Positions 1-5,712 of a stretch of 7,354 nucleotides of DNA are shown piece after piece. Origin of the DNA: Bacillota bacterium (GTDB lineage: Bacteria; Bacillota; Clostridia; Christensenellales; CAG-138); contig JAEZIE010000146.1 in assembly GCA_023416175.1 (NCBI GenBank), positions 1 through 7,354 on the forward strand. Reading direction: 5' to 3'. Numbering within the stretch: position 1 is the first letter of the stretch; each line of letters opens with the position of its first letter. The translations under genes and the position numbers were made by a program. The notes beneath the pieces are model-generated. The model did not search any database. It had not been told where the DNA came from and was given only the letters and a program-made list of their open reading frames with translations.

Positions 1-449
1 GTGAAGGCATGGGAATGGACGAACTTGCAAAGTGGGCTGAAGAAATCAAACTGAATATTTGCCACTGGTTTACGGTGGAAGATTTAAAGTATTTGATGCG
101 TAGCGGCCGCGTTTCCGCAGCCTCGGCTTTTGTAGGAACAGCGCTTAATATTAAACCTGTGCTGCAAGTGGATAATAAAGGTGCGCTTGTGCCTCTTGTA
201 AAGGTGCAGGGACGCAGGCGTTCCCTCAAAACACTTGTGGAAAATATGGAGCAGACGTTCACCCCGGAAAACAACGAGTGCGTGTTTATCGGCCATGCGG
301 ACAGCCCTGATGATGCAGAGTATGTGAGGAGCTTGGTGGAGGAGCGTTTGGGCGTCAAGAGCTTTGTCATCAACTATATCGGGCCCATCATTGGCGCGCA
401 TTCCGGCCCCGGTACGGTGGCGCTGTTCCATTTTGGGAAACACAGATAG
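1..449 (+). CDS. DegV family protein, C-terminal part (5' end outside window)
   Basis: This is the last 148 codons of a DegV-family protein, read in frame from position 3 and ending at TAG 447-449. DegV proteins bind a single fatty acid between two domains; in Firmicutes the related FakB proteins present fatty acids to the kinase FakA for phosphorylation. Family hallmarks visible here are the LMRSGRVS segment followed by LNIKPVLQVDNKG and a KVQGRRR segment, and near the end IGPIIGAHSGPGTVAL, which matches the conserved IGpviGxHtGPG motif of the C-terminal domain. DegV proteins are usually about 280 residues, so roughly the first half is missing because of the window edge, not because the gene is broken. 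An ATG at 9-11 is internal to the frame and has no ribosome binding site in view. The bound lipid cannot be inferred, and fakB is not assigned because several DegV paralogues per genome are common. Confidence 0.93.
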   Translation, partial: EGMGMDELAKWAEEIKLNICHWFTVEDLKYLMRSGRVSAASAFVGTALNIKPVLQVDNKGALVPLVKVQGRRRSLKTLVENMEQTFTPENNECVFIGHADSPDDAEYVRSLVEERLGVKSFVINYIGPIIGAHSGPGTVALFHFGKHR

Positions 450-466
450 AAATACATAAAAAATCT

Positions 467-483
467 GGGCGGAGCCCTCCCGC
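467..483. repeat. Small GC-rich hairpin with 13-nt core shared with 3297-3309
   Basis: Downstream of the degV stop, GGGC and GCCC (467-470 and 474-477) can pair around GGA; an alternative pairs GCGG 469-472 with CCGC 480-483. The 13 bases at 467-479 recur exactly, in inverted orientation, at 3297-3309 within a better-formed hairpin. It looks like a degenerate copy of the same intergenic palindrome. There is no T-run, so it is not a convincing terminator. Confidence 0.4.
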
Positions 484-504
484 TAAGAAATAAAAAAATC
501 TATC

Positions 505-525
505 GTCGCTACCGCAGGTGGCGAT
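505..525. repeat. Hairpin with 3-nt loop downstream of degV
   Basis: The arm 505-513 (GTCGCTACC) pairs with 517-525 (GGTGGCGAT) around loop GCA. This gives nine pairs, two of them G-T. No T-run follows, so it is not a standard terminator by itself. It lies in the degV 3' untranslated region, 48 bp before the real terminator, and could protect the transcript 3' end. Function unknown. Confidence 0.45.
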
Positions 526-572
526 ACCTTGTCAAAACACAAAACATTTCATGCATACCTTTTTGACCTACT

Positions 573-598
573 AAAAACCGGCCATCAGGCCGGTTTTT
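573..598. terminator. Bidirectional rho-independent terminator
   Basis: A perfect 11-bp stem pairs AAAAACCGGCC (573-583) with GGCCGGTTTTT (588-598) around loop ATCA. The T-run continues to 599 on the plus strand, and the A-run supplies the T-tract on the minus strand. It sits between two convergent genes, the degV-family gene (stop 447-449) and the transglutaminase lipoprotein gene (minus strand, stop 628-630), and should end both transcripts. Confidence 0.92.
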
Positions 599-627
599 TG
601 CGTGTCAATTTATTTTTGGTTTCAGTA

Positions 628-1857
628 TTATTCGTAGACGATATCCATCAAGGAAAACACGTTACTGATAGAAAATGTGGTCCAGTTGTAGGAACCGGAG
701 GAGAAGTGGTTTTTGTGATACCAGGAGGTCATCCATTTCTCCAGTTGTGAGGTCAGTTCCTCCCGCTGCGCATCCGTTGAAAGCCGGACCGATACAAAAT
801 CGTCCCCACGCGCAAGGGCCGCATCCAGCGCTTCGTGCAAGGCGTCCTTTAAACTTTCGCCATCCGGCACGTAATTGCCGCTTTTCACGAAATAATTGCT
901 CTCATCCTCGGTGCAGGAAGGCAGCGCCAGCGTCTCATATAAACTGTCCAAAGTCCGGCTTTTGTAGATTTCCTGATCTGTCAGGTTAAAGTATGCATAA
1001 GTGGAGCCGTGGGGCAGCATACCGTCCGAATCGTCCCACGTGATATCCATCTGATAATACGCGCCATCGATGCGGGCTACGTTCCAGGCATGTTTTTGCG
1101 GCGCCTTGGGTTGCGTATCGTCGGTGGACCAGGCTTCGCCGGTGAGCGTCAGGCATTCAATACCGGCCTCCCGCAGCAGCAGGCTCAACGCCTTGCTGTA
1201 TCCCTCGCACCGGGCGTATCCGAGTACAAGCGCGCCATAGGCAGTGCCATCGTACTTGCCATCCTCACGGTAGGTACAGCGCTCGATCATACTTTTGTAG
1301 AACAGGAGCTGCGCCTCATACTCGCTCAACCCCTCGGCTTGCCGCTCCAGGGCGTCCACAACGGACCGCAGATCTTTTTGCGCAGCTTCATACTCAAGCT
1401 CGGTCAGGATATAGGTGGGTTGCATGGAAAGCGCCTGTTCCGGGTCGCTCTCTTGCACAAAGTAGGAATATTCCCCGTTGATCTGATAGAGTTCGGGGCA
1501 ATCATAGCTCAAAAGCCACATCAGCTTCTTGAGCTTTTGTTCGGAGATTGGGTGTTCAAACCGAATCTCCTGCTCAAAGTTTTGTATTCCCGCATACATT
1601 TGCTCGCAAATGCGAAGCTCCTCCGCAGGCAAACGCTTTATGAAATACTTCTGATTGAAATCAGGGATCCCGGCGCTTTCGATTTCCACGGTATTTGCGG
1701 GGCTGTTGGTTGCGGGGAGGGAGGTGGAAGGGGCGGGGGACAGTGTGGTCCACGGCGCATCATATAAAATATTGCATGCAGAAAAAGACGCTGTAACCAG
1801 CGTCAGGACAATACAGGTAAGCATCCGGAACATTCCGGATTTCAAGCGGTAACGCAA
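628..1857 (-). CDS. Transglutaminase-like domain lipoprotein, TTG start
   Basis: A 409-residue secreted protein with a transglutaminase/protease-like core. The N-terminus has a basic stretch, a hydrophobic core (about residues 12-25) and Cys28 in the context FSAC, a near-consensus lipobox, so it is probably a lipoprotein on the outer face of the membrane. A Ser/Pro/Thr-rich linker follows (about 36-56). The catalytic triad of the transglutaminase-like superfamily is intact: Cys217 in ARCEGYSKAL, His256 in KHAWN and Asp271 in MDITWDD. Many bacterial members act as peptidases or in peptide and cell-wall metabolism rather than as cross-linkers; the substrate is unknown here. The region after about residue 300 matches nothing I recognise. 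The start is TTG at 1857-1855, chosen because GGAGG lies 6 nt upstream and because it gives a complete signal peptide; the first in-frame ATG is codon 9. It lies 54 bp downstream of radA on the same strand, so co-transcription is likely. Confidence 0.85.
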   Translation of the reverse strand: MRYRLKSGMFRMLTCIVLTLVTASFSACNILYDAPWTTLSPAPSTSLPATNSPANTVEIESAGIPDFNQKYFIKRLPAEELRICEQMYAGIQNFEQEIRFEHPISEQKLKKLMWLLSYDCPELYQINGEYSYFVQESDPEQALSMQPTYILTELEYEAAQKDLRSVVDALERQAEGLSEYEAQLLFYKSMIERCTYREDGKYDGTAYGALVLGYARCEGYSKALSLLLREAGIECLTLTGEAWSTDDTQPKAPQKHAWNVARIDGAYYQMDITWDDSDGMLPHGSTYAYFNLTDQEIYKSRTLDSLYETLALPSCTEDESNYFVKSGNYVPDGESLKDALHEALDAALARGDDFVSVRLSTDAQREELTSQLEKWMTSWYHKNHFSSGSYNWTTFSISNVFSLMDIVYE

Positions 1858-1863
1858 AAGTTT

Positions 1864-1868
1864 CCTCC
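1864..1868 (-). promoter_or_regulatory. Ribosome binding site supporting the TTG start
   Basis: GGAGG on the minus strand lies 6 nt upstream of TTG 1857-1855. No comparable site precedes the next in-frame ATG (codon 9), so this site decides the start of the lipoprotein gene. Confidence 0.8.
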
Positions 1869-1911
1869 AAGGGTCTGTGATCGGCCGAAGCCGCAGATTT
1901 CTTATTTGGAC

Positions 1912-3237
1912 TTAGAGCAGCGCAACAGCTTCCGCGACATTGCGCACGGGGATCAGGGTAGCGCCGGAAACAGTGGGCAGCGCGTCAGAACGGGGGACGA
2001 TGAGGTTGGTAAACCCAAGCCGGACGCATTCGCGCATGCGCTTTTCCATATGGGAGACCGCACGCACCTCACCGGTCAGGCCCACCTCGCCGATTGCCGC
2101 GGTGGAAGGTTTAAGCGGCGTTTCCTTATAGCAGGAGGCCACGCACATAGCCACACCCAGATCGACCGCGCGTTCCAGAAGTTTCAGGCCGCCAACGACG
2201 TTCAAATATACGTCTTTGTCGGAAAGCCGCAGCCGCGCCTTGTTTTCAAGCACGGCAAGCAGCAGGGATAGTCTGCCTGAATCAATGCCTGCGCTGGTGC
2301 GCCGGGCAGTGCCAAACGCCGTCTGCGCTAAAAGCGCCTGCACTTCGGCAAGCATGGGGCGCGTACCCTCCATGGCACAGGTGACGGCGCACCCGGGCAG
2401 GTGCGCGCCGGAAAGGAACAGGCGGGAAGGGTCTTCCACCTGATGCATGCCGTCGTCGCACATTTCAAACACGCCCACTTCATTGGTAGAGCCAAAGCGG
2501 TTTTTGACCGCGCGTAGCAGCCGTAAATCCGCGTGGCGTTCCCCTTCAAAGTAGAGTACGGTATCTACCATATGCTCGAGCACCCGGGGGCCCGCAATCG
2601 CACCATCCTTGGTTACATGCCCTACGATGAGCACGGCCGTACCGGTCTGCTTGGCAAGACGGGTGAGTATCGCCGTCGCTTCGCGTACCTGGCTGATGCT
2701 GCCCACCGCACCCGGAAGATCCGGGCAGGACATAGTTTGTATGGAGTCGATAATCGCAAACGCCGGGCGCAGTTGCCGGATCTGTGCTTCGATCACGCCA
2801 AGGTCGGTTTCCGCAAGCAGCAGCACCTCGCCTGGGATATGCAGGCGTTCCGCCCGCAGCTTAATTTGCGCAGGCGATTCTTCGCCGGACACATAGAGTA
2901 CCTTTGCAAGCTTCGCAAGGCTGCCCGCCGCCTGTAAAAGCAATGTGGATTTTCCGATACCGGGATCGCCCCCTAAAAGCACGGCCATACCATTTGCGAT
3001 ACCGCCGCCCAGCACACGGTCGAGTTCCTGCATGCCGGTGGTGCACCTGCGCGCTTCCTGCGTATCGATATCCGAAAGTGGCAGCGCATGCGCGCCGGAG
3101 GATGCGGCTTTCACCTGGACGGCACTGGTTTCCACCAGCGTGTTCCAGCTGCCGCAGCCGGGGCACTTACCCAGCCACTTTGCGCTTTCATATCCGCATT
3201 CCCCGCAAAAGAACAGTGAACGGGCGCTTTTTGGCAT
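1912..3237 (-). CDS. radA: DNA repair protein RadA (Sms)
   Basis: A 441-residue RecA-like ATPase that helps process recombination intermediates. RadA is known as a DnaB-type helicase that drives branch migration in RecA-mediated strand exchange and in natural transformation. The domain order is canonical: a four-cysteine zinc finger (Cys11, Cys14, Cys25, Cys28), Walker A GGDPGIGKST (89-98, Lys96), Walker B AFAIIDSIQT (159-168, Asp164), the RadA-specific KNRFG motif (245-249), then a Lon-protease-like C-terminal domain (from about 290) containing IGEVGLTGEV. Length fits the family (about 450). I chose ATG 3237-3235 because GGAGGT sits just upstream and because the protein then begins close to the zinc finger, as family members do; an upstream in-frame ATG at 3258-3256 would add seven atypical residues and lacks a good binding site. 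Here it is followed by a lipoprotein gene 54 bp downstream rather than standing in the clpC-type operon known from Bacillus. Confidence 0.98.
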   Translation of the reverse strand: MPKSARSLFFCGECGYESAKWLGKCPGCGSWNTLVETSAVQVKAASSGAHALPLSDIDTQEARRCTTGMQELDRVLGGGIANGMAVLLGGDPGIGKSTLLLQAAGSLAKLAKVLYVSGEESPAQIKLRAERLHIPGEVLLLAETDLGVIEAQIRQLRPAFAIIDSIQTMSCPDLPGAVGSISQVREATAILTRLAKQTGTAVLIVGHVTKDGAIAGPRVLEHMVDTVLYFEGERHADLRLLRAVKNRFGSTNEVGVFEMCDDGMHQVEDPSRLFLSGAHLPGCAVTCAMEGTRPMLAEVQALLAQTAFGTARRTSAGIDSGRLSLLLAVLENKARLRLSDKDVYLNVVGGLKLLERAVDLGVAMCVASCYKETPLKPSTAAIGEVGLTGEVRAVSHMEKRMRECVRLGFTNLIVPRSDALPTVSGATLIPVRNVAEAVALL

Positions 3238-3240
3238 GCT

Positions 3241-3246
3241 ACCTCC
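3241..3246 (-). promoter_or_regulatory. radA ribosome binding site
   Basis: GGAGGT on the minus strand ends 3 nt before ATG 3237-3235 (4 nt from the GGAGG core). The spacing is slightly short but far better than for the alternative ATG 21 nt upstream, so it decides the radA start. Confidence 0.7.
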
Positions 3247-3294
3247 GATAAACAACATCCTATTGGCTTCCAGAGTATCAACAAAGGAAGTATG

Positions 3295-3313
3295 TTGAGG
3301 GCTCCGCCCTCAA
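3295..3313. repeat. Perfect hairpin A of intergenic cluster
   Basis: TTGAGGGC (3295-3302) pairs exactly with GCCCTCAA (3306-3313) around loop TCC. It lies 58 bp upstream of the radA start. Its core (3297-3309) recurs inverted at 467-479. There is no T-run on either strand, so it is not a standard terminator. Confidence 0.7.
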
Positions 3314-3320
3314 TCACCCG

Positions 3321-3343
3321 CTTAGGGCCGTAACGGCCCTAAG
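3321..3343. repeat. Perfect hairpin B of intergenic cluster
   Basis: CTTAGGGCCG (3321-3330) pairs exactly with CGGCCCTAAG (3334-3343) around loop TAA, a ten-pair stem 7 bp from hairpin A. No T-tract follows on either strand. Confidence 0.7.
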
Positions 3344-3396
3344 AACCCATACCAAGAAATATGCCCTATTTTAAGGCACTTCCAATGATAGGGATT

Positions 3397-3418
3397 CCCA
3401 AGGGATATGTCCCTTGGG
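3397..3418. repeat. Perfect hairpin C of intergenic cluster
   Basis: CCCAAGGGA (3397-3405) pairs exactly with TCCCTTGGG (3410-3418) around loop TATG, giving nine pairs. Between hairpins B and C is a 53-bp stretch that can form only a weaker long-range stem (CCCTAT 3364-3369 with ATAGGG 3388-3393). Confidence 0.7.
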
Positions 3419-3424
3419 TGGGGG

Positions 3425-3445
3425 TTCGGGGGCATAGCCCCTGAA
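3425..3445. repeat. Hairpin D of intergenic cluster
   Basis: TTCGGGGGC (3425-3433) pairs with GCCCCTGAA (3437-3445) around loop ATA, nine pairs with one G-T. It lies 6 bp from hairpin C and 41 bp beyond the stop of the propeller gene, so on the minus strand it is the first strong structure in that gene's 3' untranslated region. Lacking a T-tract, it is at best an atypical terminator. A bulged stem at 3460-3474 (CAGGC with GCCCTG) lies between it and the stop. Confidence 0.6.
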
Positions 3446-3486
3446 AAAGGGTTTATCAACAGGCTAAAGCCCTGCGATTATCAGCC

Positions 3487-4701
3487 TTATTTAACCACCG
3501 CGTACTTCATAATATCCCGCTCGCGCGAGGTAACATCCATCCAAATGACCACGCCGTTGGAAACACCCAAAAGCTGCGTACGCTCGCGCTCAATATCCGG
3601 CGTGATCTGTATGGTTTGGCCGTTGTCAAAGAAGTATACGAAAATGGCCTCGTTCTTGCTGTACGCCGCAAAATGCTCGGATATGCCGTAATCGGCGATA
3701 TCTGTGCCAATCAGCTTTGTATCTGCGCCATTTTGCGTCATATACAGGTCATCCCCCGGGCCATGGCTGCCGCTGCGCCAGATCCACTGCTTGCCATTGG
3801 TAAGCGGGTCATGCACATAGGTGCCGGGCGTATAGGGCTTGAAGCTTTGGTCCGAAAGCGTTAGGCTGTAGATAGCGCTCGTCGGCTGCTCCGCCGATGT
3901 TTCCCCGGCATTGCCAGTCTCGCCGGAGGCGATATCTGCAAATACGATCTGACCCTTACTCATGGAAACGGCAGACTGCCCATAGGCCGTACCGCTGAAC
4001 AAGCGGATGGCGGTGTTTTCAAGTGTATTAAGATCGCATACAAACAGCTTGTCCATGCGGGTGCCGGTACGCTCGATCCAGGCCAGCGTGTCGCCATCCA
4101 ACTGCAATACGGGTTGGTCCGCATATACCTGCTTGACAACATAGAGTTCCCCTGTATCTAGGTGCTTTGCGCGGATATAGCCGCCTCCGTTTGTTTTCGC
4201 GTCCAGATAAACAAGCCACCTGTCGTTCATCATCGGGTATACATAGTTCTGGTTTTCAAGCGGAGCGTCGATTTCCTGCGCTTCGCCTGTTGTGATATCG
4301 TAGCGGAACAGCAGATCCATGCGCACGTCGCTACCCACAAGATGCCCGGCGGTGAAAATCAAAGCGTTGTTATAGGCATACGGGTCCGCAAACCAGTTGT
4401 ACTTCGAATAGCCGGAAAGCACGACCTCATGCTGCAGATCGACAGGGTCGGTGATTGCTGCCGGATGGGGCGTGGGCGTGGGCCGGGCGGTGGGGCGCGG
4501 CGTGGGAGTGGGCTGCCATGGTGGGTTATAGTTTATGCCAATTTTGGGCAAAAGAGCGGGAAGCCCAACAAATACAATCAGCACGATCACGCCGAGTATG
4601 GCGGCAATCGTCGCGGAAAACGCCAGTATTGGCCCGGCGTTTGTGGCCTTCAGGCTGGTGCGTTTGCGTTTGAGCTTATATCTTTTTTCCCGTTTGGGCA
4701 T
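3487..4701 (-). CDS. Membrane-anchored beta-propeller-like protein with Pro/Thr linker
   Basis: A 404-residue protein I cannot assign to a named function. A very basic N-terminus (residues 3-18) precedes one hydrophobic segment (about 25-51). No lipobox is present, so it is probably a signal anchor with the rest outside the cell. A Pro/Thr-rich spacer follows (about 60-80, PTPTPRPTARPTPTPHP). The remainder is made of short repeating units in which hydrophobic strands alternate with turns such as FRYDITTGE (132-140), KHLDTGE (179-185), FVCDLNTLE (220-228) and IYSLTLSD (277-284). This is the pattern of TolB-like or DUF5050-type beta-propellers, probably about six blades; the blade count is inferred. 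Such domains usually bind proteins or ligands and have no catalytic signature. ATG 4701-4699 has AAGGAG 7 nt upstream. It is transcribed divergently from tmk and has its own extended -10 promoter. Confidence 0.8.
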   Translation of the reverse strand: MPKREKRYKLKRKRTSLKATNAGPILAFSATIAAILGVIVLIVFVGLPALLPKIGINYNPPWQPTPTPRPTARPTPTPHPAAITDPVDLQHEVVLSGYSKYNWFADPYAYNNALIFTAGHLVGSDVRMDLLFRYDITTGEAQEIDAPLENQNYVYPMMNDRWLVYLDAKTNGGGYIRAKHLDTGELYVVKQVYADQPVLQLDGDTLAWIERTGTRMDKLFVCDLNTLENTAIRLFSGTAYGQSAVSMSKGQIVFADIASGETGNAGETSAEQPTSAIYSLTLSDQSFKPYTPGTYVHDPLTNGKQWIWRSGSHGPGDDLYMTQNGADTKLIGTDIADYGISEHFAAYSKNEAIFVYFFDNGQTIQITPDIERERTQLLGVSNGVVIWMDVTSRERDIMKYAVVK

Positions 4702-4745
4702 ACTAATTCTCCTTGGTCAATAAAAGAGGAACCTAAACTTTCTCC

Positions 4746-4774
4746 AGTATATCATAGGGGGGAAGGTCAAACAA
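4746..4774 (-). promoter_or_regulatory. Extended -10 promoter of the propeller gene
   Basis: On the minus strand, TTGTTT (4774-4769) is followed after 17 bp by TATACT (4751-4746), with TGA immediately before it (4754-4752), the extended -10 arrangement. The -35 is weak (3 of 6) and the -10 strong (5 of 6). Transcription would start near 4739, leaving a leader of roughly 38 nt before ATG 4701. Confidence 0.65.
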
Positions 4775-4800
4775 CCTACCTGACGGGATGAACCATGAAT

Positions 4801-4820
4801 AAGGATATATGCGTATCCTT
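4801..4820. promoter_or_regulatory. Inverted repeat overlapping the tmk -35 element
   Basis: AAGGATA (4801-4807) and TATCCTT (4814-4820) form a perfect 7-bp inverted repeat with a 6-bp centre. Its right end overlaps the first two bases of the tmk -35 box, and it lies between the two divergent promoters, so it could be an operator for a dimeric regulator. No regulator gene is adjacent, and chance cannot be excluded in AT-rich promoter DNA. Confidence 0.35.
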
Positions 4821-4848
4821 GCTATATCGTAACCGGCTGTGTTATAAT
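4819..4848 (+). promoter_or_regulatory. tmk promoter with perfect extended -10
   Basis: TTGCTA (4819-4824) and TATAAT (4843-4848) are separated by 18 bp, and TGT directly precedes the -10 (4840-4842), giving the TGn extended form. Transcription would start near 4855, about 46 nt before the tmk ATG. This is the best promoter match in the window. Confidence 0.85.
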
Positions 4849-4889
4849 AACGTGGATTTTAAGCGTCTTGGGCGTTTTTTTAAGCAATG

Positions 4890-4894
4890 GGAGG
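4890..4894 (+). promoter_or_regulatory. tmk ribosome binding site
   Basis: GGAGG lies 6 nt upstream of ATG 4901-4903. It sets the start here and excludes an in-frame TTG at 4868 that would add 11 residues ahead of the usual family N-terminus. Confidence 0.85.
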
Positions 4895-4900
4895 GCAAAA

Positions 4901-5575
4901 ATGGGTCGCACAGTGGTGATTGCGTTTGAAGGAATCGATGGCAGCGGCAAGACCGTGCAGATGCATCATCTGGAGCGGGCGCTCAAAAAGCGGGGCATGC
5001 TCGTGGATACCATATCCTTCCCCATGTACGGCAGCTTTTTCGGGCGGGAGGTAGGCAATTACCTCACCGGCGCGCAGGGGGTTGCAGCGTCTGATGTGGA
5101 TGGCAAGAGCATGGCGCTTTGGTTTGCGCTGGACAGGTTTGAGGCCTTCCAGAACTACCGGGATGGGGAAGCGGACGTGCTGCTCATTAACCGCTATGTG
5201 CTTTCCAACGCCGTATACCAGAGTATACGAGATTGTGATTTAGATAAGCCGGATCTATTGGATTTCGTGCTGGAGCTTGAATACAACCACTTCTGCATCC
5301 CCATCGCGGACGCGCATGTTTATCTTGATATGAATGTGGACGAAGCGGGGGAGAACGTGCTCAGAAAGGGCTTCCGGGACTATGTCGGAACCGGCAAGGA
5401 CGTATATGAGGAGCAGACGGGGCTGCAGAGCCGCGCACGCGAAAAATATCTGGAGTACGCCGGGATTTTAGATAACATCCATATCATCCCCTGTATGCAT
5501 AACGGAAAGATGCGGACCGAACAGGAGATCGCCATGATGGTGGAGGAGGACCTCCTTCGCACCGGCATCCTATAA
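4901..5575 (+). CDS. tmk: Thymidylate kinase (dTMP kinase)
   Basis: A 224-residue cytoplasmic kinase that phosphorylates dTMP to dTDP with ATP, the step leading to dTTP for DNA synthesis. The P-loop GIDGSGKT (11-18, Lys17) follows the first strand as in the family. The dTMP-site segment FPMYGSFFGREVGNYLTG (40-57) and ALDRFEAF (76-83, with the conserved Asp-Arg pair) are present. The motif usually written DRY/DRH plus SxxAYQ appears as NRYVLSNAVYQ (97-107), with Asn97 where Asp is normal. The LID region lies around 155-175. Length is normal (200-220 residues). It has its own strong promoter and no co-directional gene directly upstream, so it is the first gene of its transcript. It is not beside radA's usual partners or a DNA polymerase delta-prime gene (holB), with which tmk often clusters. 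A related deoxynucleoside or dNMP kinase is a less likely alternative. Confidence 0.93.
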   Translation: MGRTVVIAFEGIDGSGKTVQMHHLERALKKRGMLVDTISFPMYGSFFGREVGNYLTGAQGVAASDVDGKSMALWFALDRFEAFQNYRDGEADVLLINRYVLSNAVYQSIRDCDLDKPDLLDFVLELEYNHFCIPIADAHVYLDMNVDEAGENVLRKGFRDYVGTGKDVYEEQTGLQSRAREKYLEYAGILDNIHIIPCMHNGKMRTEQEIAMMVEEDLLRTGIL

Positions 5576-5619
5576 CCAAATCTCGTTAAAAACAAGAAGT
5601 ATCGTGACGTGAAAGCTAC

Positions 5620-5654
5620 GGGAGCGCAGGCGGATTTTATGCGGCTGCGTTTCC
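5620..5654. repeat. Long imperfect hairpin between tmk and the YbaK-like gene
   Basis: The arm 5620-5632 (GGGAGCGCAGGCG) pairs with 5642-5654 (CGGCTGCGTTTCC) around a 9-nt loop: 12 pairs, two of them G-T, with one G-G mismatch. No T-run follows directly, but a second hairpin with a T-tract begins one base later. Together they may end tmk transcription or form a structured leader for the next gene. Confidence 0.5.
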
Positions 5655-5655
5655 A

Positions 5656-5679
5656 AATAAAAAGCGCTGGCTTTTTATT
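5656..5679 (+). terminator. Possible terminator after tmk
   Basis: AATAAAAAGC (5656-5665) pairs perfectly with GCTTTTTATT (5670-5679) around loop GCTG. The stem ends in a T-tract but has only two G-C pairs, so on its own it is a weak intrinsic terminator; by symmetry it could work in both directions. It lies 34 bp before the YbaK-like start. I see no convincing promoter between it and that start, so read-through from tmk may drive the next gene. Confidence 0.45.
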
Positions 5680-5712
5680 GAAGAATAGTATATAGAGTTT
5701 TCGAGGCTAACC

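Noticed and set aside
1009..1767. Plus-strand open frame of 252 codons opposite the transglutaminase lipoprotein
   Set aside because: The minus-strand frame carries a signal peptide, a full catalytic triad and a good ribosome binding site. The opposite frame matches nothing and is a shadow.
3238..3258. Longer RadA starting at ATG 3258-3256
   Set aside because: It adds MLFIGGS ahead of the normal family N-terminus and lacks a well-placed binding site, whereas GGAGGT directly precedes ATG 3237-3235.
3290..3450. CRISPR array or tRNA-like structures in the hairpin cluster
   Set aside because: The hairpins differ from one another in sequence and spacing, with no repeated direct unit and no cloverleaf or CCA-type acceptor.
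4868..4900. N-terminal extension of Tmk from TTG 4868
   Set aside because: It would place 11 extra residues before the usual start, and the GGAGG at 4890-4894 is positioned for ATG 4901.
5576..5712. A known riboswitch or T-box upstream of the YbaK-like gene
   Set aside because: I could not recognise a T-box sequence or any conserved riboswitch core; only two simple hairpins are visible. A covariance-model search would settle it.
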